From the NCBI GenBank assembly GCA_017511375.1, contig JAFWKJ010000010.1:1-43451 (forward strand): 43,451 bases of DNA, written 5' to 3'. This document shows, in pieces, positions 16,065 through 24,295 of this stretch. The first letter of the stretch is position 1. Every line of letters begins with the position of its first letter. The translations under genes and the position numbers were made by a program. The DNA comes from Bacilli bacterium (GTDB lineage: Bacteria; Bacillota_I; Bacilli_A; RF39; UBA660). The notes below the pieces were generated by a model. It was not told where the DNA came from. It saw only the letters and a program-made list of their open reading frames with translations, and did no database searches.

Positions 16065-16502
16065 ATGTATTCTATTCATAGTGAAAAGAAAATAAAAGGA
16101 AAAATAGAAGATATTATTATACATAATACTTTTCCTTTAGGAAGTAGTCAGAAGGTATATAAAATAGAGGATTGTGATATTCGAAGTATCAGCCTTGCAG
16201 GAGCAGCTTTAGCGTCTCCTATGGTTATGGATTTAGTACAAAAAAAATACCAGAGACTTATTAGTCGTTTAACGGATCTTTTGACGGATGATGATGATTC
16301 GGGAGATTCGATTAGGGAAGCATTGAATCAAATAGAAAAATTCCGTTTAGAAGTAAAAAATAAGTATCGAGATTTTCTAAAAAAGAAGGAAATGGAACTT
16401 ATGTCTACACAGTTAATGATTCTGCAAAAAGAGGCTATGGAGAGATACTTAGAAATGAGAAATAGTTTTCTAAAAAAAGAGGAAAATAAAAGGAGTAAGT
16501 AA
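16065..16502 (+). CDS. Small helical protein of the trmD operon, unknown function
   Basis: Not recognised. 145 residues with no signal peptide or membrane segment. A short beta-type start (SIHSEKKIKGKIEDIIIHN) is followed by a Gly/Ala-rich turn (SLAGAALASPMVMD) and then long charged helices up to the end, likely a coiled coil. It follows trmD by 14 bases with a GTAGGTGA site and stops before a terminator, so it is the last gene of the trmD unit. Confidence 0.65.
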   Translation: MYSIHSEKKIKGKIEDIIIHNTFPLGSSQKVYKIEDCDIRSISLAGAALASPMVMDLVQKKYQRLISRLTDLLTDDDDSGDSIREALNQIEKFRLEVKNKYRDFLKKKEMELMSTQLMILQKEAMERYLEMRNSFLKKEENKRSK

Positions 16503-16512
16503 CTCTTTTTTT
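16488..16512 (+). terminator. Terminator of the rimM-trmD unit
   Basis: Stem AAAAGGAGT (16488-16496) with ACTCTTTTT (16502-16510), one G-U pair, then T's. It overlaps the end of the preceding gene. Confidence 0.75.
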
Positions 16513-16614
16513 CATGGAAAAGTATTTTTTTTTACAAAATGATATGTTATAATTTTTAATAGAATAGTGTGTTCTAAAAAAGATAAAAAGGTACGTTAGG
16601 TGGTGAGTTACTGC

Positions 16615-18204
16615 ATGAATGATGAGAATAATTTAATTCAAAATGTTCCTACTGATATCCATCAAGATGGTGCAGTAACGGAGAACCCTAGTGATGTAGG
16701 TTTTGTTAAACGTAAGAAGAAAAAAGATTACAATAATAGAGCAAAATGGAAAATTCGTAAAGAGATGAAACAACAAGAAAAAATGCTTGCTTCTCAAACG
16801 GAAGAAATAATAAATGAAAATCCTGAAACAAACCCTTATGAAGAGAACCAGTTACAGCCAGAAGTGACTCAAGTTATGGTGGCAGAGAATACAGTTCCTG
16901 TTGAGGAGTATTGTGAAGAACCTGTGATTATAGAAGAACAGGATATTGTGAAAGAATATATAGAACCTGTTGCTAATGCTTCGGAAGTTGTTGTAGAAGA
17001 GCCTGTGATTGTTTCTACACAACCAGAGACTGTACCCGTAGAAACTCCTGCTTCTGTTCCATCAGAAGTGCCTGCTTCTACGCAACCAGAGACGGTACCT
17101 GTTTCAGCTGAAGTAGAAGTGCAACCTGTTGTGGCTCCGTTAGAAGGAGAACTTCCAGAGAAGGTTGTTCAGTCTAATACAAGTACTTATGATATTCGTA
17201 GAATCTATATTAATTTTGAGACACGTGTTGCTGTACTTGTTACGGGAATCCTCATATTGTTTGGAGTTGCTTGTTATCTTATTATTTCAACGCTTCAACA
17301 GTATGAAACTCGTAAAGTTAAATATTATGAAAATTCTAATATACATTATGATGTTTGTCAGGAGTCTAACTCTAATTGTTTAAAAGAAGATGCAGTGTAT
17401 CTTGCTGATAAAATATCTAAAGTTAAAATACATTATCATTATGATGCTCAGTTTGAAGAAGATGTTAATTATAAAATATCTTACTATATATTAGCAACCC
17501 ATAAGATATATGGTCAGTATGAAAATAGTAAACCATCTTATGAAAGTGAAGATTATCTTACGAAAAAGGAAAAAATTCAATCTTCTGGAAATTATGCTAA
17601 GATTGATGTAGATGCTGAAGTTGATTTTGCTAAGTATTATACATTTGTAGAAGATTATAAGAAAAAGTATTCTGAAATTTCTAGTTCTTCTATTGATGTT
17701 AAATTATTTGTAGATGATGGTACTGCTTCTCATAATGTGGCGACCTTGTCTATCCCACTTTCTAGTAAGAAATTTAGTATTTCTGCTGAAAACTCAGATA
17801 ACGTTATACAAAAGTTTAATTATACAAGCGCTAATTGGACTAAAAACAGCGCCATTAATGTTATTGTTGGTAGTGTTCTAGTATTAGTATCCTTATTCTT
17901 GTTGATTCATTTAACAAGGCTTGTCATGGCTCTTGCTGGTAGAAAGTCTAGATATCATGAATTGTTATCATTCCTCTTAAAGGAATATGATCGTTCCATT
18001 GTTAATGCGAAAGATGGTTTTGAAGTGAGCCCTAATAAAAAAATAGTGAAATTATATAACTTTAATGAGTTGTTGGGAATTCATAATGTTTTAAATAAAC
18101 CAATTGTTTTTTCTAGAATAAATAGTGTAAAAAGTGAATTTGTTATAGAAGATGAAGAAGTTGTTTATAAATGTATTATAAAAGAAGCTGATATGGGGGA
18201 ATAA
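16615..18204 (+). CDS. DUF5305-like two-pass membrane protein
   Basis: The ATG at 16615 (MNDENN) fits the TAGGTGG site better than a GTG at 16600 that overlaps it. 529 residues: a long cytoplasmic tail with a basic patch (KRKKKKDYNNRAKWKIRKE) and acidic, Pro-rich near-repeats (VEEPVIVSTQPETVPV, STQPETVPVSAEV); a first membrane helix near 205-228; an extracytoplasmic beta-type domain with a Cys pair (VCQESNSNC); a second helix near 415-440; and a cytoplasmic end with KIVKLYNFNELLGIHNVLNK and a YKCIIKE ending. The topology and ending resemble DUF5305 proteins. Function unknown. An extended -10 TGT-TATAAT lies about 65 bases upstream. Confidence 0.7.
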   Translation: MNDENNLIQNVPTDIHQDGAVTENPSDVGFVKRKKKKDYNNRAKWKIRKEMKQQEKMLASQTEEIINENPETNPYEENQLQPEVTQVMVAENTVPVEEYCEEPVIIEEQDIVKEYIEPVANASEVVVEEPVIVSTQPETVPVETPASVPSEVPASTQPETVPVSAEVEVQPVVAPLEGELPEKVVQSNTSTYDIRRIYINFETRVAVLVTGILILFGVACYLIISTLQQYETRKVKYYENSNIHYDVCQESNSNCLKEDAVYLADKISKVKIHYHYDAQFEEDVNYKISYYILATHKIYGQYENSKPSYESEDYLTKKEKIQSSGNYAKIDVDAEVDFAKYYTFVEDYKKKYSEISSSSIDVKLFVDDGTASHNVATLSIPLSSKKFSISAENSDNVIQKFNYTSANWTKNSAINVIVGSVLVLVSLFLLIHLTRLVMALAGRKSRYHELLSFLLKEYDRSIVNAKDGFEVSPNKKIVKLYNFNELLGIHNVLNKPIVFSRINSVKSEFVIEDEEVVYKCIIKEADMGE

Positions 18205-18205
18205 C

Positions 18206-18349
18206 ATGAGTTCTGTTAATTTTAAAAATGTGAGTTTTATTATTCTATTATTAGTTGTATTAGGTTTAGTATTTGGAGTAGTTAGTGTTATAGGCTTATT
18301 TGAGCCGTCTTCTATGTATACGAGACTTATATATGGAGAAAATGAATAA
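18206..18349 (+). CDS. 47-residue single-pass membrane peptide
   Basis: A small gene starting one base after the stop of the DUF5305-like gene, so probably translationally coupled to it. It encodes MSSVNFKNV, one membrane helix (about 10-31, FIILLLVVLGLVFGVVSVIG) and a short polar end LFEPSSMYTRLIYGENE. It ends at a terminator. No family recognised; it may be a small partner of the upstream membrane protein. Confidence 0.6.
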   Translation: MSSVNFKNVSFIILLLVVLGLVFGVVSVIGLFEPSSMYTRLIYGENE

Positions 18350-18371
18350 AAGTAGAGAAATCTACTTTTTT
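18348..18371 (+). terminator. Terminator after the small membrane gene
   Basis: Stem AAAAGTAGA with TCTACTTTT, GAAA loop, then T's. Confidence 0.85.
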
Positions 18372-18383
18372 CTTATATTTTTG

Positions 18384-18412
18384 TTGTATTTCTTTTGTTT
18401 TTATGATATTAT
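18384..18412 (+). promoter_or_regulatory. Promoter of rplS, extended -10
   Basis: TTGTAT (18384-18389), 17-base spacer, TGA-TATTAT (TATTAT 18407-18412). rplS therefore has its own promoter here. Confidence 0.65.
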
Positions 18413-18423
18413 TGTTTTCGTCT

Positions 18424-18459
18424 AGTGGAATGATCCGCTGATTTTGTATTAAGATCATT
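18424..18459 (+). promoter_or_regulatory. Candidate L19 leader with competing hairpins
   Basis: AGTGGA (18424-18429) can pair with TCCGCT (18434-18439) across a 4-base loop, or AATGATC (18429-18435) can pair with GATCATT (18453-18459). The two are mutually exclusive, as expected of a switch. Low-GC Firmicutes are known to carry an L19 leader before rplS; whether this one matches it is not verified. Confidence 0.45.
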
Positions 18460-18489
18460 TGTTAATATATATAGAGAGGAGCTTTGAAT

Positions 18490-18834
18490 ATGAATGTTAT
18501 AGACAAAATTAATGAAAAACAAATTAAAACCGATGTTCCTGAATTCCGTGTTGGAGATACTGTAAAAGTAGATGTTAAGATTATAGAAGGAAACAGAGAA
18601 CGTATCCAAACATTTGAAGGTGTTGTAGTTGCTCGTCGTGGTGGAAGTGTTAGTGAAACTTTCACTGTACGTAAAATGTCTAGTGGTGTAGGAGTTGAGA
18701 GAACTTTCCCAATTCATTCACCAAAAGTTGCTGGTATTACAGTTGTTCGTAAAGGTAAAGTTAGACGTGCAAAACTTACATTCCTTAAAGGTATGGTTGG
18801 CGGATATCGTATTAAAGAAAGAGGACAACAATAA
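18490..18834 (+). CDS. rplS: 50S ribosomal protein L19
   Basis: L19 sits at the 30S-50S interface. 114 residues from the ATG at 18490, which follows GAGAGGAGC; the upstream TTG is less likely. The core is typical: [40 protein letters not shown] and [15 protein letters not shown]. The end, [20 protein letters not shown], departs from the common YYLRxxxGKAARIKE. It is separated from trmD by about 2.4 kb and has its own promoter. Confidence 0.96.
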   Translation: MNVIDKINEKQIKTDVPEFRVGDTVKVDVKIIEGNRERIQTFEGVVVARRGGSVSETFTVRKMSSGVGVERTFPIHSPKVAGITVVRKGKVRRAKLTFLKGMVGGYRIKERGQQ

Positions 18835-18835
18835 G

Positions 18836-18860
18836 AATAAGGCCAAGGCCTTATTTTTTG
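18836..18860 (+). terminator. Terminator of rplS
   Basis: Stem AATAAGGC (18836-18843) with GCCTTATT (18848-18855), then T's. Confidence 0.88.
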
Positions 18861-18875
18861 TTGTAGGGTGATACT

Positions 18876-19391
18876 ATGGAAAAAGAAAAAGAAGAAGAAA
18901 AAACTGGTTTTCAAAAGTTTTTGAAGGAATATGTTCCTTATATTGTCTTTTTAATTGCTATCATATTATTTAAGACATTTTGTTATGCCCCTGTATATGT
19001 AAGTGGGGATAGTATGTTAACAACTTTAAAAGATGGCGATATTATGATTTTAGATATTATTGGCTCTCATAAAGATTATAAGAGATTTGATATTGTAGTA
19101 GTTAATAATGGAAAAGAATTAATTATAAAAAGGGTCATTGGACTTCCAGGAGAAACGATTGAATATAAATCTAATCAATTATATGTGAATGGGAAAAAGG
19201 TAAAAGATCCTTATGGTAGTACCAAAACAGATGATTTTTCAACCAAGGTTCCCCAAGGAAAATATTATGTTTTAGGAGATAATAGACAAAATTCTATGGA
19301 CAGTCGTTTTTATGGAGCTTTTTCAAAAAAACAACTGAGAGGAAAAACAAAGTTTGTTATTTTTCCTTTTAATCGGTTTGGAAGTAAATAA
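18876..19391 (+). CDS. lepB: Signal peptidase I
   Basis: Cleaves signal peptides of exported proteins at the outer face of the membrane. 171 residues: a charged cytoplasmic start, one membrane helix (about 20-38, VPYIVFLIAIILFKTFC), then the catalytic domain. Nucleophile Ser in VSGDSML, general-base Lys in IIKRVIGLPGE, and the conserved YYVLGDNRQNSMDSR. The ATG follows AGGGTGAT. It is probably reached by read-through from rplS, 41 bases upstream. Confidence 0.95.
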   Translation: MEKEKEEEKTGFQKFLKEYVPYIVFLIAIILFKTFCYAPVYVSGDSMLTTLKDGDIMILDIIGSHKDYKRFDIVVVNNGKELIIKRVIGLPGETIEYKSNQLYVNGKKVKDPYGSTKTDDFSTKVPQGKYYVLGDNRQNSMDSRFYGAFSKKQLRGKTKFVIFPFNRFGSK

Positions 19392-19401
19392 AAAGTTTAT
19401 G

Positions 19402-19432
19402 AAAAAAGTAGGGATTTGTTCCTACTTTTTTG
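19402..19432 (+). terminator. Terminator of lepB
   Basis: Stem AAAAAAGTAGG (19402-19412) with CCTACTTTTTT (19421-19431). Confidence 0.88.
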
Positions 19433-19537
19433 TATAATAAATATTATTCATAGAATTATCATGATTGGTTTTTATTATACATATTGTTATTATGGTAGAC
19501 CTGTACAGTTTTAGACATATTTCTAGAATTTATGTAA

Positions 19538-19571
19538 TTGTACTTGGTTCTATACAAAATAATGATATAAT
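19538..19571 (+). promoter_or_regulatory. Promoter of the ABC transporter with an overlapping inverted repeat
   Basis: TTGGTT (19544-19549), 16-base spacer, TGA-TATAAT (TATAAT 19566-19571). An inverted repeat TTGTA (19538-19542) and TACAA (19553-19557) flanks the -35 and could be an operator. Confidence 0.45.
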
Positions 19572-19599
19572 GTTATTATAGGTAATTGGGTGTGATGAT

Positions 19600-22500
19600 A
19601 TGCTTGAAATTAAAAAAATAAGTAAAACTTATATTACGGGTGATTTAAAACAAGTAGCACTAAATCGTGTTAGCTTGAATTTTCGCGATTGTGAGTTTGT
19701 CTCTATTTTAGGACCTAGTGGTTCAGGAAAAACGACTTTATTAAATATTATTGGTGGATTAGATCATTATGATGAAGGAGATTTAGTTATCAATAGTATT
19801 TCTACTAAAAAATATAAGAGTAAAGATTGGGATAGTTATCGTAATCACACCATCGGATTTGTTTTTCAAAACTATAATCTTATTCCTCATCAAACCATTT
19901 TATCTAATGTGGAACTTGCTTTAACCATTAGTGGTATCTCTAAAAAAGAAAGAAGAAAAAGAGCATTATCGGCTTTAAAAGAAGTAGGATTAAAAGAACA
20001 AGCTCATAAAAGACCTAACCAGATGAGTGGAGGTCAAATGCAGAGAGTGGCAGTTGCGAGAGCCCTTGTGAATAATCCGGATATATTACTTGCGGATGAA
20101 CCAACAGGAGCCCTTGATTCGGCTACTAGTAAGCAAGTCATGGAGTTGCTTGCTAAGATTGCAAAGGATCGTCTAGTCATTATGGTTACCCATAATCCTG
20201 AAATTGCAGAAGAATATTCAACTCGTATTGTCAAATTAAAAGATGGAAAAGTAATTGATGATTCCAATCCATTTAAAATCAATCGAAAGCAAACAGTAGT
20301 ATTCTATAAGAACTTAGGAAAGTCTTCTATGTCTCTTCCTACGGCTTTTGGTTTGAGTTTGAATAATTTATTAACAAAAAAAGGAAGAACGATTTTAACT
20401 TCTTTCGCAGGAAGTATTGGTATTATAGGAATTGCTTTGATTCTTTCTTTATCGAATGGATTCCAAAAATATATCGATAAGGTACAGGAAGATACTTTGA
20501 CTTCTTATCCTTTAACAATTCAATCAGAAACAGCCGATACAACTAGTTTATTACTATCTACCGTTACAGATAAGGATAGTAAAAAAACAAAGAAAAAGAA
20601 TACAGTAGTAGAAGTTAAGAACTTGGAAAAGATGTTTTCTTCGATTGGAAAGAATGATATGAAAAGTTTTAAAAGCTATTTAGACGATCATTCTAAAGAA
20701 GTAAATGATATGACAACGCACGTTCGTTACGAATATAGTGTAGCACCTAATATTTATACAGAAGATGTCAATCATAATATTACTCGTATTAATCCTAGTG
20801 ATATTATGAATACTTTAATGGGTGGAATGTATGGAGCCTCTACTCCTATGGGATTTAATATGAATATTTTTGCAGAGTTAGGTGCCGATAAAAAAGCATT
20901 GAAAAAGAATTATTCTATTATTGCAGGAAAATTTCCAGAAAATTACAATGAGATTGTTTTACTTTTACCAGATGATAGTCATATTTCGGATTTGTTATTA
21001 TATAGTTTAGGATTAAAAGATTCATCTAATTTAGATGATATGATTAAAAAAACAATGAATGGTGAAAAAGTAGAAACCAACGATGATGATAATCAAGAAT
21101 TTACTTATGATGATTTATTAAAACTTGAGTTCAAGTTGGTTTATAATGCAGATACTTATCGTTATAATGCTAATTATAATATCTATGAAGATATGTCTGA
21201 AGATAAAGACTTTATGAAAAACTTGTATGAAAATGCGGAAACATTGAAAGTTGTGGGTATTATTAAACCAAAAGATTCAAATGGAATGAGTGCTCTTATG
21301 TCTGGAGTAGGTTATACAGAAGCTCTTACAAAACATGTCATAGAAGAATCTTCCACAAGAGAAATCGTTCAAAAACAAATTGCGGATAAAGATATCAATG
21401 TTTTTAGTGGAAAAAGATTTGATGATAAAGGAAATGATACAGGACTTAACTTTGAAGAATTAATTACGGTTGATACCGATATGTTATCCAGTGCTTTTGA
21501 TATTCATATTGATGAAAACTATATAGGAAACATGTCACAGAATTATATGCAAGAAATAGAGGCTGCTATTACAGCCGATACGGCGAATGCAAAAGAAATG
21601 TTTCATAATAGTTTTGTTACACTTAATACAAATTTACTTAATCAATATATTAATCAAAATCCAATGATGGGAATGGATGGAGTGGCTTCTATTCGTCTGG
21701 AGGATATTAATTCTATCGTAGATGATTATTATAATTCTTCCGAGGCACAACAAAAATTGGGAGAGATGGAAGAAGCTTATGTGATTCCAGCAGATGTGTA
21801 TCGTAATATTTTTACAGAGGTTGTGAAAGGTTTCTTGAACGGATATGTTATGATGCTTAGTCCTGATGCAGAGGAGCATTCTGCAGTGATTGCGAGTGAG
21901 GCTGTGGATGGATTACTGGAGGCTGTAGTTTCTAATGAAGAGTTTGCTACTATGGAAGACACCTTTGCCAAAAATATGACTGAAGCAAATATGAAAAAGA
22001 CGATTCTCACTAAAGTAGGGGAATTGATGGGGGATTTGACTGGCGCTATGGCAAACGCTTTCAACGTAGATCAAGAAAAAATTGCTGGAGCCTTCCGCTT
22101 TAATTTAGGAGAAGATGATATTCGTAGAATCTTTTCGGCTATGACGGGATCTTCTGTTACGAGTGATGCGAATAGTAACTTAGTGACCCTTGGCTATCAA
22201 GATTTTGAAAATCCAACTAATATTTATTTCTATTTTAAAAACTTTGAAGCCAAAGAAAAATTTATTGAGTTTATGAACACATATAACAAGAAGATGAAAA
22301 AACAAGATGAGAAAAAAGTGATAGAATTTACAGATCTTACAGGTGTTTTAATCTCTTCTGTAAAAGTGATTGTGGATAGTGTAAGTTATGTATTAATTGC
22401 TTTTGTAAGTATTTCTTTAATCGTTTCTTCTATTATGATTGGTATTATTACTTATATATCTGTTTTGGAGAGAACCAAAGAGATTGGTATATTAAGAGCC

Positions 22501-22785
22501 ATTGGAGCTTCAAAAAGAAATATTTCTAATATCTTTAATGCAGAGACGTGTATTATTGGATTCTTATCAGGATTGTTTGGTGTTGGTATTTCTTTATTGT
22601 TATTGATTCCAATCAATGCGATTATTCATTTTGTAACCAACAATCCGAACGTTACGGCTGTTTTACCACCAATTGCTAGTGTTATCCTCATACTATTAAG
22701 TACGTTCTTAACGCTTATTGGAGGATTAATTCCTTCTAGTAAGGCAGCAAAACAGGATCCTGTCCTTGCTTTACGATCTGAATAA
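19600..22785 (+). CDS. MacB-type ABC transporter, ATPase fused to FtsX-like permease
   Basis: 1061 residues. Residues 1-225 are a LolD/MacB-class ATPase: Walker A GPSGSGKT (38-45), Q-loop FVFQNYNL, signature MSGGQMQRVAVARAL, Walker B ILLADEPTGALDS and the switch His in MVTHN. A first membrane helix (about 265-285, SFAGSIGIIGIALILSLSNG) is followed by a very large extracytoplasmic domain (about 285-915). Three C-terminal helices carry the FtsX motif (ERTKEIGILRAIGASKRNIS) and the ending PSSKAAKQDPVLALRSE. The order and topology fit mechanotransmission transporters that export peptides or lipids or act on the envelope. The substrate is unknown. Single-gene unit with its own promoter and terminator. 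Confidence 0.9.
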   Translation: MLEIKKISKTYITGDLKQVALNRVSLNFRDCEFVSILGPSGSGKTTLLNIIGGLDHYDEGDLVINSISTKKYKSKDWDSYRNHTIGFVFQNYNLIPHQTILSNVELALTISGISKKERRKRALSALKEVGLKEQAHKRPNQMSGGQMQRVAVARALVNNPDILLADEPTGALDSATSKQVMELLAKIAKDRLVIMVTHNPEIAEEYSTRIVKLKDGKVIDDSNPFKINRKQTVVFYKNLGKSSMSLPTAFGLSLNNLLTKKGRTILTSFAGSIGIIGIALILSLSNGFQKYIDKVQEDTLTSYPLTIQSETADTTSLLLSTVTDKDSKKTKKKNTVVEVKNLEKMFSSIGKNDMKSFKSYLDDHSKEVNDMTTHVRYEYSVAPNIYTEDVNHNITRINPSDIMNTLMGGMYGASTPMGFNMNIFAELGADKKALKKNYSIIAGKFPENYNEIVLLLPDDSHISDLLLYSLGLKDSSNLDDMIKKTMNGEKVETNDDDNQEFTYDDLLKLEFKLVYNADTYRYNANYNIYEDMSEDKDFMKNLYENAETLKVVGIIKPKDSNGMSALMSGVGYTEALTKHVIEESSTREIVQKQIADKDINVFSGKRFDDKGNDTGLNFEELITVDTDMLSSAFDIHIDENYIGNMSQNYMQEIEAAITADTANAKEMFHNSFVTLNTNLLNQYINQNPMMGMDGVASIRLEDINSIVDDYYNSSEAQQKLGEMEEAYVIPADVYRNIFTEVVKGFLNGYVMMLSPDAEEHSAVIASEAVDGLLEAVVSNEEFATMEDTFAKNMTEANMKKTILTKVGELMGDLTGAMANAFNVDQEKIAGAFRFNLGEDDIRRIFSAMTGSSVTSDANSNLVTLGYQDFENPTNIYFYFKNFEAKEKFIEFMNTYNKKMKKQDEKKVIEFTDLTGVLISSVKVIVDSVSYVLIAFVSISLIVSSIMIGIITYISVLERTKEIGILRAIGASKRNISNIFNAETCIIGFLSGLFGVGISLLLLIPINAIIHFVTNNPNVTAVLPPIASVILILLSTFLTLIGGLIPSSKAAKQDPVLALRSE

Positions 22786-22811
22786 AACTAATCATTCGAT
22801 TAGTTTTTTTG
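22784..22811 (+). terminator. Terminator of the ABC transporter gene
   Basis: Stem AAAACTAATC (22784-22793) with GATTAGTTTT (22798-22807), then T's. Confidence 0.88.
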
Positions 22812-22815
22812 TTAT

Positions 22816-22843
22816 TTGTATTTCTTACTTTTCATGATACAAT
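22816..22843 (+). promoter_or_regulatory. SigA promoter
   Basis: TTGTAT (22816-22821), 16-base spacer, TGA-TACAAT (TACAAT 22838-22843), 19 bases before the next start codon. Confidence 0.6.
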
Positions 22844-22861
22844 TTTAATATAGGAGGATGT

Positions 22862-23536
22862 ATGAAAAAGAAAAAATATTATTTGTTTGAAATGAATATG
22901 ACTGTATTAAATATCGTTTCTTTGATTTTGTTTTTTGTAATGATAGCTATTACAGTATTATTTCACAAAATGGGAATTATTCATAATTGGAATTATTCGT
23001 TGGGAATTGTTTTTATTCTCCTGATTCCTTATTTAATACTTCATGAGTTATTACATAGTTTGGCTTATGTACTTCATGGTGCAGATTTTAAGAAAGTTAC
23101 GTATGGTGCTCATCTTGAAAAAGGTGTTTTGTGCTGTTTATGCAAACAAAACGTTAATAAAAGATGTATTATGACTTCTTTATTATATCCCTTTATCATC
23201 ATTGGAGTTATTACTTATATTTTGGGTATTTTGTTTGACTTTCCGATTTTGACAGCTTTATCCATTATTAATATTTCAGGCTGTGCAGGAGACTTGGTTA
23301 TGTTTATGGGATTTTTACCTTTAAAGAATTTTGAGTATTCTGAATTTGATGATCCTACTTCTTTTGGATTATACTCTAATGAAGATCTAAGTAAGAAAAA
23401 ACTATTTGGTTTAAAATATGTGGATTCTACTACTAAATTAGATATTAGAGATTTTAAAAAAGTTACGATTAGTAAGTCAAGTATTATTTACTTTGTTGTT
23501 ATTATTTTAGTAGGGTTATTATATACTTTTTTATGA
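22862..23536 (+). CDS. DUF3267-type integral membrane zinc protease
   Basis: 224 residues with membrane helices near 15-35, 45-65, 100-125, 130-150 and at the C-terminus. The second helix carries the zinc motif ILHELLHSLAYVLHG (HExxH) typical of the DUF3267 family of putative membrane metalloproteases. A later conserved segment, NISGCAGDLVMFMGFLPL, resembles the family's SGxGD motif that may supply a further ligand. Substrate unknown. AGGAGG site 5 bases before the ATG. The TGA stop is followed by a G-U-rich hairpin, so it is a true stop. Confidence 0.8.
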   Translation: MKKKKYYLFEMNMTVLNIVSLILFFVMIAITVLFHKMGIIHNWNYSLGIVFILLIPYLILHELLHSLAYVLHGADFKKVTYGAHLEKGVLCCLCKQNVNKRCIMTSLLYPFIIIGVITYILGILFDFPILTALSIINISGCAGDLVMFMGFLPLKNFEYSEFDDPTSFGLYSNEDLSKKKLFGLKYVDSTTKLDIRDFKKVTISKSSIIYFVVIILVGLLYTFL

Positions 23537-23567
23537 AATCAGTTAAAATTTTCATTTTTAGTTGATT
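23537..23567 (+). terminator. Weak hairpin after the DUF3267 gene
   Basis: AATCAGTTAAAA (23537-23548) with TTTTAGTTGATT (23556-23567) pairs fully if two G-U pairs are allowed, but only a short T stretch follows. Confidence 0.4.
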
Positions 23568-23596
23568 TTGTCGGATTAAGATGGCATAATTATATT
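23568..23596 (+). promoter_or_regulatory. Candidate SigA promoter
   Basis: TTGTCG (23568-23573), 17-base spacer, TATATT (23591-23596), 18 bases before the next start codon. Confidence 0.5.
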
Positions 23597-23614
23597 ATAG
23601 AAAGGAAGATGTAA

Positions 23615-24205
23615 ATGAGTAGTAAGGGAAAAGGTGTATTATCTTACTTATTAGGCTGGGTTGGTGGTTTAATCACATTATTTGCTTTTAAAGACAATAA
23701 TAGAAAGGATGTATTCCATGCTTGCCAAGCTATCACAATTTCTGTGGCTCAGTTGGCTGCCACTATTGTGATTGCTGTTATAAGTGCTGTTTTGGCTACT
23801 GTGACAGGTGTTAGTCTTGGCTTTGTTGGATGGATTATTGATATTTTATATTGTATCCTAGTTATTTTAGGATTAGTTAAAGTATTAAATGATGAAGCAG
23901 ATCCAAAATTACCTGTTGTGGGAGATATTACTGAAAAGATATTTGAGAAGAAGATTAACGAAACTCCAGAAGCTGCACCAGCAGCTCCAACTGCAAATTT
24001 TGATCCTAATACAGGACAACCAATCAATCAACCACAAGCAAACTTTGATCCTAATACAGGACAACCAATCAATCAACCAACTCCAGAATCTAATATGGGA
24101 CCAGACCCAGACGCAGCTCCAGAAGAGCCTGCTCAAGAAGAGGCACCAGCAGATGCTGCTGAACCTGCTGAAGAATTAAAAGATGATTCTGATCAAACAA
24201 TTTAA
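23615..24205 (+). CDS. DUF4870/Tic20-like membrane protein with a repeat tail
   Basis: 196 residues. The first 105 form a small membrane domain with three hydrophobic segments and the start LSYLLGWVGGLITLFAFKDN followed by a His in VFHACQA, as in DUF4870/Tic20-like proteins. The remainder is a soluble, Pro/Glu/Ala-rich tail with two perfect-length copies of ANFDPNTGQPINQP and an acidic end. The family's role is unclear; such tails may be unstructured spacers or interaction arms. GAAAGGAAG site before the ATG. Confidence 0.7.
   Translation: MSSKGKGVLSYLLGWVGGLITLFAFKDNNRKDVFHACQAITISVAQLAATIVIAVISAVLATVTGVSLGFVGWIIDILYCILVILGLVKVLNDEADPKLPVVGDITEKIFEKKINETPEAAPAAPTANFDPNTGQPINQPQANFDPNTGQPINQPTPESNMGPDPDAAPEEPAQEEAPADAAEPAEELKDDSDQTI
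23993..24082 (+). repeat. Two 45-bp tandem coding repeats
   Basis: Units 23993-24037 and 24038-24082 differ by only a few bases and encode 15 residues each. Such repeats change copy number by slippage. Confidence 0.85.
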
Positions 24206-24224
24206 TTAAACAGATGAATTTATT

Positions 24225-24257
24225 CCTCTTTAAGTTAAAAGCTTAAAGAGGTTTTTT
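24225..24257 (+). terminator. Terminator of the DUF4870-like gene
   Basis: Stem CCTCTTTAAG (24225-24234) with CTTAAAGAGG (24242-24251), then six T. A TGC-TATAAT -10 for the next gene follows about 20 bases later. Confidence 0.9.
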
Positions 24258-24295
24258 ATTGGAAAAATATGCTATAATGATTTTAGGAGGATGTT

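Noticed and set aside
18409-18717. Minus-strand frames over the rplS start
   Set aside because: They are antisense to a conserved ribosomal protein gene and its leader, with no supporting signals.
19432-19599. A small gene or RNA in the lepB-ABC gap
   Set aside because: Only very short frames without ribosome binding sites and no stable hairpin beyond the lepB terminator and the operator-like repeat were seen.
23889-24179. Second plus-strand frame with Leu/Gln-rich repeats in the DUF4870-like gene
   Set aside because: It is the out-of-frame reading of the 45-bp repeats and has no ribosome binding site.
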